Positions 42,989 to 51,895 are shown, numbered from the stretch's first letter. The stretch: 64,000 bases of DNA from an uncultured Eubacteriales bacterium (GCA_900551295.1 URVJ01000015.1:5422-69421), one strand, 5' to 3'. The notes: generated by a model not told the origin, from the sequence alone. Numbers and translations are program-made.

Positions 42989-45112
42989 ATGAATGAAAGA
43001 ATTAAAAAGCTTACGGAGCTTACACTGAACGGAAATATGTATGTTTCTCCCGTTAAAACGGAATTTGACAGAGAGGATCTGTTTCTTTCAAGAATCGAAA
43101 GAGAGGTCAAGCGCCTTTGTGAATATATTAAAAATCAGCAGCCTGTGATTACCGAATATTCCAAGCTGACCGGTTTTTTCAGATGCGACGGCAGTGTGGT
43201 CGGCGATGCGTTTACACGCATAGGACATAAGGCGACGGAGGAGGCTATGAGCTATTTTTACTTAAAGCCTATTGATAATCTGTCAACTATGGAGTGGCAG
43301 CACGCAACGGCGGACTATAAAAAAGTGTTGGAAAACGGAATTAACGGAATAATCGGCGAAATAGACAATTCTCTGAAAATTCATAAAAAACAAGAGGAAA
43401 CAGAATTTCTCGGCGGAATAAAAAAGGTTGCTGAGACGCTTATAGAATGGGCGCATATATGTTCGGAAAAGGCGGCAAAACTGGCAGCGGAAGTTACGGA
43501 TGCTGCGCATAAGGAAAACCTTGTGCGGCTTTCAAAAGCGCTGCTAAATGTACCGGAAAATAAGCCGTCGGGATTTTATGAAGCGGTGCTTTCGATTTAT
43601 GTATGCTTCAGTGCAGATCCGGACAGTTTGGGAACTCTTGACAGATACTTAACGCCGTTTTACAGATACGATATTGAAAACGGAATTATCACACGCGAAG
43701 AGGCGAAAGAATATCTTCAGGAACTGTTTTTGATGATTCAGGCAACAAAGAGTCCCGAAGATTTCAGATTTACCCGCGGCGGAGAATCTCACTTTTGTAT
43801 CGGCGGATATTTGCCTGACGGAAGTGACGGTTTTAATGAGGTATCATATCTTATTGTTGAAAGTCTTATGGAGCTGCCGATGTATATACCGCAGATTACT
43901 TTGCGTTGGACAGAAAAAACGCCGCATGATGTGCTGCGGTTCATGATGGACGCCGAAAGAAACGATATTAATAAACGAATTGCGTTTACGAATGATGAGA
44001 AGAGAATAAAATGCTATACGGAAATTTGCGGTATTCCGTTTGAACGTGCCGTTTCGTATACGATGGTAGGCTGTAACGAGCCTGCGTTTTTGGGGGCAAT
44101 TACGGGCGGTAATTCAAACGGAAATATTTTAAAATCGGTCGAAACATTGTTTCATAAAAAATCGGAAAGCATAATCGACGCAAAGAGTTTTGATGAATTT
44201 TACGGAATTTTTGAAAACGAATTGTTTTCGGATTTAAAGAAAATTTATGATTATGATGACAAATACAATCTTCTGCGCGCAAGAGATATAAATTATCTGT
44301 CAAGCCTGTTTTTCAACGGCTGTATAAAAAACGCAAAAAGTCTTACGCAGGGCGGAGGAGATGTCGTTATAGCGTCGCCTACGCTGAATGGCGTAACCAA
44401 TGTTATAGATTCGCTTGTTACGGTAAAGCAGTTTGTTTTTGATGAAAAGATGTTTGCTATGCGGGAGCTTGTTGACGCGCTTAAAGCCGACTGGCGCGGA
44501 TACGAGGATATGAGGACAGTCATTATCAAAAAAGGAAAGTTTTTCGGTAACGATGATGATCTCTCAAATTCGGTGGCGCAACGGCTGTACGAAAGCTTTT
44601 ACAGATACCTCAAAGATAAAAGGAACGTATTCGGCTATCATTGGCTGATTGGCGATTTGTTGGGATATAACGAGCATCATAAATGGTTCGGAGAGAAAAC
44701 AAAATCAACTCCGGACGGAAGGTTTGCGGGAGAGCTGTTAAAATTCGGTATAGGTCAGAGCGAGGGACGGGACAGAAATGGTCTTACCGCGCTGCTGAAC
44801 TCCGTTGCGTCGCTGGATAAAAACGCAATTTCATGCGGTTCTACCGTTACGAATATTTCACTTGATGAGCAGCTTATAAAAAATGACGAGTATTTTGATA
44901 AAACGGTCGATATGTTTGAAACATATTTTAAGAACGGCGGAATACATTTTCAGCTTACGTATGTTTCAAAAGAGGATTTGCTTGCGGCAAAGAAAAATCC
45001 CGAAAATTACGGTAATTTACGCGTGAGAGTAACAGGATTTTCGGATTATTTTGTAAGGCTTAAAGACAGTATCCAGGACGATATTATAGAAAGGACTGTA
45101 CAGAAAAGGTGA
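42989..45112 (+). CDS. glycyl-radical enzyme of unassigned substrate
   Basis: 707 residues. The glycyl loop is RVRVTGFSDYF, placing the radical on Gly683. The thiyl Cys is Cys362 in MVGCNEPAF, a single Cys like the GCVEP of diol dehydratase, choline lyase and other non-PFL members rather than the Cys-Cys pair of pyruvate formate-lyase. The protein is shorter than the 780-850 residues usual for those enzymes. Catalytic acidic residues cannot be assigned by eye, so the reaction is unknown. The start follows AAGGAGA. Its TGA overlaps the GTG of the M20 remnant. Confidence 0.9.
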   Translation: MNERIKKLTELTLNGNMYVSPVKTEFDREDLFLSRIEREVKRLCEYIKNQQPVITEYSKLTGFFRCDGSVVGDAFTRIGHKATEEAMSYFYLKPIDNLSTMEWQHATADYKKVLENGINGIIGEIDNSLKIHKKQEETEFLGGIKKVAETLIEWAHICSEKAAKLAAEVTDAAHKENLVRLSKALLNVPENKPSGFYEAVLSIYVCFSADPDSLGTLDRYLTPFYRYDIENGIITREEAKEYLQELFLMIQATKSPEDFRFTRGGESHFCIGGYLPDGSDGFNEVSYLIVESLMELPMYIPQITLRWTEKTPHDVLRFMMDAERNDINKRIAFTNDEKRIKCYTEICGIPFERAVSYTMVGCNEPAFLGAITGGNSNGNILKSVETLFHKKSESIIDAKSFDEFYGIFENELFSDLKKIYDYDDKYNLLRARDINYLSSLFFNGCIKNAKSLTQGGGDVVIASPTLNGVTNVIDSLVTVKQFVFDEKMFAMRELVDALKADWRGYEDMRTVIIKKGKFFGNDDDLSNSVAQRLYESFYRYLKDKRNVFGYHWLIGDLLGYNEHHKWFGEKTKSTPDGRFAGELLKFGIGQSEGRDRNGLTALLNSVASLDKNAISCGSTVTNISLDEQLIKNDEYFDKTVDMFETYFKNGGIHFQLTYVSKEDLLAAKKNPENYGNLRVRVTGFSDYFVRLKDSIQDDIIERTVQKR

Positions 45113-45637
45113 GATATAAAGAAGAAATACATAATTATGTGCAGGCGCACAAAGATGAAATGATAGGTATGCTGAAAGAGCCGGTAAAAATCCCATCGGT
45201 TCAGTCGGAGGCGGAGGCAGGGGCGCCGTTCGGCAGGGCGTGTGCGGAGGTTTTGGAATACATAAACTTCTGCCGGCTGAAAAACGGCTTTGATACGGAG
45301 CTTCATCGGGACGGCGGATATTAAGAATTATGTCAGCGAAAACACACCGCCGGATTTTGCATTGGTAACGGACTGCGCATTCCCGATTTACAGGGGAGAT
45401 AAAGGAATTTTGCGGTTTGAGGCGGTGTCCGATACACCTTTTAAAGAGATTGAGGATTTTTCGGGCGGCAAGGCCGTAAATATTACTCTGGGAGAGGCAA
45501 CGGCGAAAATAAACGGAAATGTAATAACCGAAACCGGAGTATCGTGTCACGGCGCTTTGCCCGAAGGGTCGGTAAATGCAGGATATTTGCTTGCAAATAA
45601 GCTGCGTTCTTTGCGGCGCATAAGTAAAAAACCTTAA
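45109..45637 (+). pseudogene. remnant of an M20-family dipeptidase gene
   Basis: Starts with a GTG overlapping the stop of the glycyl-radical enzyme gene. The first 65 or so codons read like the N terminus of PepV-type M20 peptidases (YKEEIHNYVQAHKDEMIGML, EPVKIPSVQSEAEAGAPFG) and stop at 45324. From about 45310 the homology resumes in another frame at a position well inside the protein (IKNYVSENTPPDFALVTD, DKGILRFEAVSD), then ends at 45637. The segment with the HxD zinc ligands is deleted and the C terminus is gone. It was probably part of the glycyl-radical operon once. Confidence 0.8.
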
Positions 45638-45654
45638 AACTTTGAAAAAAGGTC

Positions 45655-45683
45655 TTGACAAACCGCCGATGATGTGATAATAT
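45655..45683 (+). promoter_or_regulatory. strong promoter of the tRNA cluster
   Basis: TTGACA (45655-45660), 17-bp spacer, TAATAT (45678-45683), 30 bp before the first tRNA. Confidence 0.8.
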
Positions 45684-45713
45684 ATACAAGTCATCAAAAT
45701 GGTGGCGCGAGAT

Positions 45714-45787
45714 GCGGGTGTTGTTCAATGGTAGAACTCCAGCCTTCCAAGCTGGCGGCGAGGGTTCGATTCCCTTCACCCGCTCCA
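45714..45787 (+). tRNA. tRNA-Gly (anticodon TCC)
   Basis: Full cloverleaf: acceptor GCGGGTG with CACCCGC, anticodon stem CCAGC/GCTGG around CTTCCAA, T-arm GAGGGTTCGATTCCCTT and encoded CCA. Reads GGA and GGG glycine codons. Confidence 0.95.
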
Positions 45788-45807
45788 TTTCGGTTTACCC
45801 GCTGTAT

Positions 45808-45884
45808 GTGTCTTTAGCTCAGCTGGATAGAGCAACTGCCTTCTAAGCAGTAGGTCGGGGGTTCGAGTCCCTCAAGACACGCCA
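45808..45884 (+). tRNA. tRNA-Arg (anticodon TCT)
   Basis: Acceptor GTGTCTT with AAGACAC, D-arm AGCTCAGCTGGATAGAGC, anticodon loop CTTCTAA, T-arm GGGGGTTCGAGTCCCTC and encoded CCA. Reads AGA and AGG; AGA is the favoured arginine codon in most genes of this window. Confidence 0.95.
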
Positions 45885-45973
45885 TTTTATTTTTGCGGCG
45901 GCGATCGGTATTTGCCGCGTGCATTGCTGTACGGCGGCAATGGTTGATTTTAAGCCGAAACATAAAAATATAC

Positions 45974-46051
45974 GGTGGGTTTAGCTCAGCTGGTTAGAGC
46001 GTCAGGTTGTGGCCCTGAAGGCCATCGGTTCGATCCCGATAACTCACCCCA
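45974..46051 (+). tRNA. tRNA-His (anticodon GTG)
   Basis: Acceptor GTGGGTT with AACTCAC plus the histidine-specific extra G at -1 (45974) opposite C73, D-arm AGCTCAGCTGGTTAGAGC, anticodon GTG in TTGTGGC, T-arm with GGTTCGATCC and encoded CCA. Confidence 0.95.
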
Positions 46052-46063
46052 TATAAGAAGTTT

Positions 46064-46095
46064 AAGTCTGTTCCCGCTTGAGAGCAGACTTTTTT
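46064..46095 (+). terminator. terminator 1 of the tRNA cluster
   Basis: AAGTCTG (46064-46070) pairs with CAGACTT (46085-46091) and runs into six T residues. Confidence 0.9.
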
Positions 46096-46128
46096 GCACC
46101 CTTTTCGCCGGGGTGCTTTTTGTTTTTT
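46096..46128 (+). terminator. terminator 2 of the tRNA cluster
   Basis: GCACCC (46096-46101) pairs with GGGTGC (46111-46116), followed by TTTTTGTTTTTT. It lies directly behind terminator 1, making a tandem stop before the convergent QueG-like gene. Confidence 0.85.
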
Positions 46129-46152
46129 GCGCACTGTGAAAAGACGGCTTGC

Positions 46153-46950
46153 TCAGTCCGAAATGTTTCGTAAAATAACCTTTTTTCCGCGCCAAGAATA
46201 CGCGCGTGAACGAAATTCGGACTTTGTAAGCGAATTTATGTATTCTTCGTCAATGTTCGGCTTTGCGTCCTCGTAGAAAAAACTTATAGGAGTAAATTCC
46301 GCCTTTGCGTTCATCGGACAGACCTCCTGACAGTCGTCGCAGCCCCAGCGTACCTTGCGCGATCTTATAACGTCTAACTCTTCGTCGGTTACTGCCTTTC
46401 TCTGATTAAGCTCCGAATAGCAGTAGGAACGCTTGCCCGACAGAAAATCACATTCCGCCGCGCATTTTCCGCACATAAGACAGCGTTTTTTTCCGCCCGT
46501 GTGATTTATTGTATATTGACTGTCAAACGGCAGCGTCGTGAGTACCGAACCTATAAAAACATAACTTCCGTATGTCGGATTTATAAGCAGACGGTTGCTG
46601 CCGTATACGCCGAGTCCGCATTTTACCGCGGCGGCGACCTCGTTTATCGGCGACGAATCACTGAAAAAGTAAAATTTTTCTCCGGGATAAAGCTCCTCAA
46701 GCCGCGGAGTAAGCTCGGCTTTTAATATTGATGAAAATAAATGATAGTCGCGGCTTACGCTGTAAAGAGATACGTTTCTGTCGGGATAATCTCCCGTGCG
46801 GTACGGAATAAGCCATAAAAACGCGCTCTTTATGCCGGACGGCATGAGATGCGGCTGTATTATTTCAAGTTCGCACGCGTCAATGCAGGAATATACGCGT
46901 ATCTGTCTTTTTTCAAGCTCTGTGTATATCTCGTGTTTTGCGCCCGCCAT
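46153..46950 (-). CDS. QueG-like double 4Fe-4S protein
   Basis: 265 residues with two ferredoxin-type clusters at the C-terminal side: CLMCGKCAAECDF and WGCDDCQEVCPMNAKA, arranged as in epoxyqueuosine reductase QueG. The N-terminal part (SGIKSAFLWLIPYRTGDY, EVAAAVKCGLGVYGSNRLLINPTYGSYVFIGSVLT) also matches that family's cobalamin-binding region, but the protein is about 100 residues shorter than E. coli QueG and lacks its C-terminal HEAT-like part. It may reduce epoxyqueuosine or be a related reductase. The ATG at 46950 was chosen; the longer frame overlaps folC. Confidence 0.82.
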   Translation of the reverse strand: MAGAKHEIYTELEKRQIRVYSCIDACELEIIQPHLMPSGIKSAFLWLIPYRTGDYPDRNVSLYSVSRDYHLFSSILKAELTPRLEELYPGEKFYFFSDSSPINEVAAAVKCGLGVYGSNRLLINPTYGSYVFIGSVLTTLPFDSQYTINHTGGKKRCLMCGKCAAECDFLSGKRSYCYSELNQRKAVTDEELDVIRSRKVRWGCDDCQEVCPMNAKAEFTPISFFYEDAKPNIDEEYINSLTKSEFRSRAYSWRGKKVILRNISD

Positions 46951-46993
46951 AATTTCGCCGCCTTTCTTTTGTGTTTTTGCGCCGTCCGCATTG

Positions 46994-48280
46994 TTATTCT
47001 TTGCCGTTTGTTTCAAAATATGCCCGTCTTGCGTCGGCAATAAGATACAGAGAACCGATACATACGCATACGTCGCCGTCTTTCGCGCCGCTTAAAAGCG
47101 CATTTACTCCGTCTTTAACGCTGTTTGCCGCGCTTACGTTTTTTGCGCCGAGAGATTCGAGAACGCTTTTCAGCCTGTCCGCACTCATTGCTCGCACATT
47201 GTCGGGTTTTACCGTAATAAAGCTTTCGGCTTTGGGTATAAGCGCGCACGCTATTCCCGAAACGTCCTTGTCCGCCATAACTCCGACAAGAAAACGGCAC
47301 TTTTTTTCGGGAAAGTATAAATTAAGACTGTTCACCGCCGCATTCAGCCCCTGCGGATTGTGCGAGCCGTCGAGAATAAAGTAAGGACTTTTGCAGAGTA
47401 TTTCAAATCTTCCCTGCCAGCGGACGGCTAGGAATCCGTCGTATATCGCTTTGTCGGGAATGTCAAATCCGCGTTTCTTTAAAATTTCCAGCGTTTTGAG
47501 CGCTACCGCAGCGTTGTACGGCTGATATGCTCCGCAAAGTCCGATCTTTACGTTTTTTAATCCGCCGTAATTGAAAACTGCGCCGTCAAGAGTGGTGCGC
47601 ACACCCGAAAGACGCGAAAAGTCAGCCATGTAAAGATCGCAGCCCTCGTCTTTGCATTTGCTTTCTATGACCTTGTAAACAGACTCCGGCTCGTCGTATA
47701 TTATAACGTCGCTGCCGTGTTTTATTATGCCTGCCTTGTTGCGCGCAATTTCTTCGGGCGTGTTTCCGAGCAGCGCCGTGTGGTCAAGACCTATCGCGCA
47801 TATGACCGCGGCTTCGGGCGCGTCTATTATGTTTGTCGCGTCGTACAGTCCGCCGAGTCCCACTTCAAAAACCACAATGTCGCAGGAGTTGCGGTAAAAA
47901 TACTCAAGACCAATCGCGCATATAAGCTCAAATTCGTTGGGCGCGCCGTTTGTCAGCGTGTCGGCGAAAGGCTTTATATATTCCGTAATCTCGCAAAGCT
48001 CTCTGTCGGAAATGTTTTTGCCGTTTATGCAAAAACGCTCGTTGAAGCTTGTGATGTAGGGAGATGTAAAAAGTCCCGTTTTGTACCCGGCGCACTGCAA
48101 TGCCGAGGCGATAAGCGCGCAGGTCGAGCCTTTTCCGTTTGTGCCGGCAACGTGTACGAATTTCATTTTTTTGTCGGGACGCCCCAGCTTTTCGGCAAGT
48201 TCTTTCATGCGAGAAAGTCCGGGAGAGGTCGTCTGCCATGATTTTCGGTGAATGTATGAGAGGGTGCTTGTTATATCCAC
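46994..48280 (-). CDS. folC: folylpolyglutamate synthase / dihydrofolate synthase
   Basis: Adds glutamate to folates (and possibly to dihydropteroate), keeping them in the cell. 428 residues. The P-loop is HVAGTNGKGSTCALIAS; then TSPYITSFNERFCING, VVFEVGLGGLYDATN, ALLGNTPEEIARNKAGIIK and FILDGSHNPQGLNAA. The GTG at 48280 has only a weak ribosome-binding site. It is followed by the QueG-like gene after 43 bp. Its folate role goes with folT and thyX in the same window. Confidence 0.95.
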   Translation of the reverse strand: MDITSTLSYIHRKSWQTTSPGLSRMKELAEKLGRPDKKMKFVHVAGTNGKGSTCALIASALQCAGYKTGLFTSPYITSFNERFCINGKNISDRELCEITEYIKPFADTLTNGAPNEFELICAIGLEYFYRNSCDIVVFEVGLGGLYDATNIIDAPEAAVICAIGLDHTALLGNTPEEIARNKAGIIKHGSDVIIYDEPESVYKVIESKCKDEGCDLYMADFSRLSGVRTTLDGAVFNYGGLKNVKIGLCGAYQPYNAAVALKTLEILKKRGFDIPDKAIYDGFLAVRWQGRFEILCKSPYFILDGSHNPQGLNAAVNSLNLYFPEKKCRFLVGVMADKDVSGIACALIPKAESFITVKPDNVRAMSADRLKSVLESLGAKNVSAANSVKDGVNALLSGAKDGDVCVCIGSLYLIADARRAYFETNGKE

Positions 48281-48301
48281 TTGATTTTACAGTCCTTGAA
48301 A

Positions 48302-48331
48302 TAAAAATTTTCTCCGCCGTAAAAAGCGGAG
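48302..48331 (-). terminator. terminator of the CE15-like esterase gene
   Basis: On the minus strand CTCCGC (48326-48331) pairs with GCGGAG (48312-48317), followed by AAAATTTTTATTT. It separates the esterase gene from folC. Confidence 0.75.
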
Positions 48332-48357
48332 ATAAAGGCGCGCAGACGTTCTGCGGC

Positions 48358-49443
48358 TCAGTTCATGTGAATTTTAAAGAAATTCATGTATCCGAGCCAG
48401 TCGGTGCGGTTCTGCGAATGAAGTCCCGGTCTGAAATGGCAGCCTATGTTTCCGTAAGCAAAGCTTTCGCCTGTAAGCGGAAGTCTGTCGGGACAGATAA
48501 GCCCCGGAAGTCCGAGAGTTTTGTAATATTCCGACGCCGCGTACAGACCCATGAACTGGTTTCTCTGATCCGCCCAATAGTCAAGCTCCGACATTCCCGT
48601 ATAAAGGTATCTCGGCGCGGTGCAGACAAGCAGAAAATGCTGGTCAAACGGAAGTTCCGCAGAATTTTTTTCCGCAAGCTTTAAATATTCGGGGCAGAAC
48701 CAGTACGGGAAATTTTTTGTGATGTCCTTTATGGTTTCGCCTCTGCCGTTGTTTTTAAAAACCGTTTTGTTGCGCTCAAGCGCGTCGCCCGCACAGCCTG
48801 CGTCGTTTGCAAAGGTAAATTTAAAGCGTTCGTCGTATGCTCCGCAGAGAAGCGCGGTCTTTCCGAGCCTTGAATGACCTGTTACCGCGATGTTTGAAAA
48901 ATCAAGCTCCTTTTCAAATGCCTTTTGTGCGTAGTCAACGACTCTCATCGCAGCCCATGCCCAGAGAGCAATCTTTCCCGGATCCTGCGGATTTTTTCTC
49001 TGACCGTCGGGGAAGAACGCGCCTGCAAGACCGTTTGTGAAATCTCCGTCGTCGCTTGTGACTTCCTTGTAGCAGAACGAAAGCACGGCAAAGCCGTTGT
49101 CGATTATTTCCTCCGTCGGCTGATACTTGTCGGGAATGTTCGGACGGAAATTCATGTGTACGAAAAACGGCGCTTTTTTTGCGTCTTTGGGAATACATAC
49201 GCGTATGGGGAAGCTGTATTCGCGCCCGTTTTTGAGAGTTCCGTAAAGTCTTACAGTCGTCGGTACGGTTTTTCCTCCGCCAAAACTTGTATCCGACTCG
49301 TCGAGCGTTTCCCACTTAAGCGTTTCGGGCTTATCGGGAATGCAGCCGAACTCGTATTTCTGCATTATTTCAAGACAGTTTTTTCTGACGTCGTTTTGCG
49401 GCAGCGCCGGAAGATTATATTCGCAAAGCAGCTCTTTTAACAT
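48358..49443 (-). CDS. CE15-like glucuronoyl esterase / acetylxylan esterase family hydrolase
   Basis: 361-residue alpha/beta hydrolase without a signal peptide. The nucleophile is in VTGHSRLGKTALLCGAYDERF, a GxSRxGK context typical of CE15 glucuronoyl esterases and relatives. Other family segments are WAWAAMRVVDYA, FANDAGCAGDAL, NFPYWFCPEYLK, FDQHFLLVCTAPR and a late His in FRPGLHSQNRTDW. It would act on short carbohydrate esters in the cytosol. The ATG at 49443 follows GGAGGT; the upstream extension is out of the coding pattern. It is divergent from spoVAD. Confidence 0.82.
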   Translation of the reverse strand: MLKELLCEYNLPALPQNDVRKNCLEIMQKYEFGCIPDKPETLKWETLDESDTSFGGGKTVPTTVRLYGTLKNGREYSFPIRVCIPKDAKKAPFFVHMNFRPNIPDKYQPTEEIIDNGFAVLSFCYKEVTSDDGDFTNGLAGAFFPDGQRKNPQDPGKIALWAWAAMRVVDYAQKAFEKELDFSNIAVTGHSRLGKTALLCGAYDERFKFTFANDAGCAGDALERNKTVFKNNGRGETIKDITKNFPYWFCPEYLKLAEKNSAELPFDQHFLLVCTAPRYLYTGMSELDYWADQRNQFMGLYAASEYYKTLGLPGLICPDRLPLTGESFAYGNIGCHFRPGLHSQNRTDWLGYMNFFKIHMN

Positions 49444-49576
49444 AAAAATACCTCCGAAGTGTTGTTTCAAGCAAATTTTAACATACCCAAAATACAAAGT
49501 CAACCGATTTTGCATATTTTTGACGTTTTCTGAAAAACTATATTCAAAAACGATATTTTGAGAAGGAGATATAAAA

Positions 49577-50605
49577 ATGACCGAGCAATATATATCGCAG
49601 CGCGCACCGTTTGTGTTCTCGCACGGCGTAAAAGTCGTGTCAAGCGCGAGTGCGGGCGGAACGAAGGAAAAAAACGGGCCTGTCGGACATCTGCTTGACA
49701 TTCACTGCCCTGACGAGAGCCTTTCGGGCGATTCCTGGGAAAAAGCCGAGAGCCAAATGGTAAAGGATACGTTTTCGTGCGCGCTTCAAAAGGCGCAGAT
49801 CACCGAAAAGAGCATAGATATACTTTTCGGCGGAGATCTCATGAACCAGTGTACCGGAACGTCCTACGGACTTTGTGATTTCGATGTGCCGTATATCGGA
49901 CTTTACGGCGCTTGCTCGACGTTTATACAGGGAGTAATGTGCGCGTCGGCAATGATAGAGTCGGGACTTGTAAAGACCGCGGCGGTCTGCGTAAGCTCGC
50001 ACTTTGCGACAGCCGAACGCCAGTACCGTTTCCCTCTCGAATACGGCGCGTTTCCCGGCCCGTCGGCGCAGAATACCGTAACGGGCTGCGGCTGCGTTAT
50101 ATTAAAAAAGGCTGACCCTGACGAAAAGGGAATTTTCGTAAAGGCGGCGCTCCCCGGCATAGTCATAGACAGAGGAATAAAGGACGCCGCGAACATGGGA
50201 GCGGCAATGGCGACGGCTGCGGCGGATACTACGCTGCGCTATCTTGAGGCGGCGGGAAAGAAAGTTACCGATTTTGACATTATAGCCACGGGAGACCTCG
50301 GAGCCGTCGGGCACGATATGGAGCTTGATATGTTAAAGCAGCACGGAGTGAGCGATGAACGCGGCATATTCAAGGACTGCGGAACGCTTATATACGACGT
50401 AGCCTCGCAGGAAGTGGGAGTGGGAGGATCGGGCTGCGGCTGCAGCGCCGTGGTTACTTCGTCGCTGTTCTTTGATCTTATGAATAAGGGAAAGATCAGA
50501 AACGCGGCGGTTATCGGAACGGGGGCTATGATGAGTCCGCAGTCGCTGCTTCAGGGACTTTCCATTCCGTCGGTCGCGCATCTTGCGGAATTTGAAGTTC
50601 ATTGA
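49577..50605 (+). CDS. spoVAD: stage V sporulation protein AD
   Basis: Part of the SpoVA machinery that moves dipicolinic acid into the forespore and out on germination; SpoVAD binds DPA. 342 residues with a thiolase-like fold: FSHGVKVVSSASAGGTKEKNGPVG, LYGACSTFIQGVMCAS (thiolase Cys position), SSHFATAERQYRFPLEYG and SGCGCSAVVTSS. The start follows AGAAGGAGA. spoVAC, normally directly upstream, is absent from this locus. Confidence 0.97.
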   Translation: MTEQYISQRAPFVFSHGVKVVSSASAGGTKEKNGPVGHLLDIHCPDESLSGDSWEKAESQMVKDTFSCALQKAQITEKSIDILFGGDLMNQCTGTSYGLCDFDVPYIGLYGACSTFIQGVMCASAMIESGLVKTAAVCVSSHFATAERQYRFPLEYGAFPGPSAQNTVTGCGCVILKKADPDEKGIFVKAALPGIVIDRGIKDAANMGAAMATAAADTTLRYLEAAGKKVTDFDIIATGDLGAVGHDMELDMLKQHGVSDERGIFKDCGTLIYDVASQEVGVGGSGCGCSAVVTSSLFFDLMNKGKIRNAAVIGTGAMMSPQSLLQGLSIPSVAHLAEFEVH

Positions 50606-50630
50606 ATTTTGCATAAGGAGATAATGAAAA

Positions 50631-50984
50631 ATGATATATCTTTGGACATTTATCGTCGGCGGTATTCTGTGCGTTATCGCACAGGTGCTTATAGACAAAA
50701 CAAAAATGACGCCGGCAAGAATACTCGTAAGCTATGTTGTCGCAGGCGTAATTCTCACGGCGCTCGGGCTTTACGGCCCGATAGTCAAATTTGCCGGAGC
50801 GGGAGCCACCGTACCTCTTACAGGATTCGGATATTCTCTTGCAAAGGGCGTTGAAAAGGCGGTTGATGAATCCGGCGCTTTCGGAATTATAACCGGAGGA
50901 CTTCGCGGAACTGCCGGAGGAATAACTGCGGCAATGCTGTTTTCGCTCATAGCCTCGCTTGTGTTCAAGGGAAAGAATAAGTGA
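50631..50984 (+). CDS. spoVAE: stage V sporulation protein AE (SpoVAEB)
   Basis: 117-residue membrane protein of the SpoVA channel with four hydrophobic segments: MIYLWTFIVGGILCVIAQ, RILVSYVVAGVILTALGLYG, the FGIITGGLRGTAGGITAA glycine-rich region and a final LFSLIASLVF. It lies 25 bp after spoVAD, behind AAGGAGA, and overlaps the yitT-type gene by 4 bp (GTGA). Confidence 0.95.
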   Translation: MIYLWTFIVGGILCVIAQVLIDKTKMTPARILVSYVVAGVILTALGLYGPIVKFAGAGATVPLTGFGYSLAKGVEKAVDESGAFGIITGGLRGTAGGITAAMLFSLIASLVFKGKNK

Positions 50985-51838
50985 AAAAGGCTTATCTCGG
51001 ATATGTCCGCGACGTTTTTCTGTGGATAACGGGAAGTGTGCTTTTCGCGCTTTCGGTAAACAGCTTTACGGTGCCTCTCGGCTTTGTACAGGGCGGACTT
51101 ACAGGCGTTGCGCTTATGGCAAACAGGCTTTTCGGCTTCGGCGTCGGAACGTCGATACTGGTGCTTAATATTCCGCTGCTTTTTGCGTCGCGGAGTATCG
51201 CGGGCAAGGGATTTACAATGCGCACCTTTGCCGCAACGCTGGTTTCAAGCGCCGTGATAGATCTGAGCGCGCTGTTTGTGCCGGAGTACGGCGGAGATAA
51301 ATTTCTCGGTGCGGTCTTTGCCGGAATTTTAAGCGGCGTCGGACTTGGGCTTATATGCCTCGGAAACGCCTCGACGGGCGGCAGCGACCTTGCCGGTATT
51401 CTTATATCAAAGCGGAAAAAGGGATTTTCAGTCGGAAAGCTTATATTTGCGCTCGACGCGCTTGTCTGCCTTGCCGGAATGTTCGTGTACGGGAATATCG
51501 AGAGCGGAATGTACGGACTTGTGCTGACGTATGTCTGCGGAAAACTCATGGACGCCGTGCTTGACGGTGCCGGTGCGTCGGGAGGACGCGTGTTTTTTGT
51601 AATCACCGATAATCCCCACGCCGTCTGCACCGAAATACAGAAACGCGCCGTTCGCGGAGTTACGGTAATTCCTGCCGTCGGGTATTATTCAAAGCAGAAA
51701 AAGAGCGTTGTCGTGTGCGCCGTGCGGAAAAGAGAGTCCGCAAAGATTTATTCCGTTGTCGGCGGCGCGGATAAAAACGCGTTTGTGCTTGTGTGCGCGG
51801 CATACGATATAAGGGGCTTCGGATTTTCGGGACTGTGA
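50981..51838 (+). CDS. YitT-family membrane protein
   Basis: 285 residues: five or six transmembrane helices (about 10-165) with SVLFALSVNSFTVPLGFVQGGLTG and GLGLICLGNASTGGSDLAGILIS typical of YitT/YvjA, then the cytoplasmic DUF2179 domain (about 200-280) ending in AAYDIRGFGF. The function of the family is unknown. The GTG overlaps the spoVAE stop, so it is coupled to a sporulation operon and may be forespore-expressed too; that part is inference. Confidence 0.9.
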   Translation: MKKAYLGYVRDVFLWITGSVLFALSVNSFTVPLGFVQGGLTGVALMANRLFGFGVGTSILVLNIPLLFASRSIAGKGFTMRTFAATLVSSAVIDLSALFVPEYGGDKFLGAVFAGILSGVGLGLICLGNASTGGSDLAGILISKRKKGFSVGKLIFALDALVCLAGMFVYGNIESGMYGLVLTYVCGKLMDAVLDGAGASGGRVFFVITDNPHAVCTEIQKRAVRGVTVIPAVGYYSKQKKSVVVCAVRKRESAKIYSVVGGADKNAFVLVCAAYDIRGFGFSGL

Positions 51839-51866
51839 ACAAAAAGTAAAACAGACGCCTTATGTG

Positions 51867-51895
51867 TTGACAAAGGCGCAAAAAGGGTGTATTAT
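51867..51895 (+). promoter_or_regulatory. promoter of the riboswitch-folT transcript
   Basis: TTGACA (51867-51872), 17-bp spacer, TATTAT (51890-51895). The expected transcript starts at about 51902, just before the riboswitch. Confidence 0.8.

Noticed and set aside
45290..45637. 115-codon frame after the glycyl-radical enzyme gene as an independent gene
   Set aside because: It has no ribosome-binding site at its start and matches only an internal portion of M20 peptidases.
49512..49544. Sigma-G promoter in front of spoVAD
   Set aside because: GCATA is present at 49512-49516, but the partner -10 (CTATATT) is at the wrong distance and differs from the consensus.
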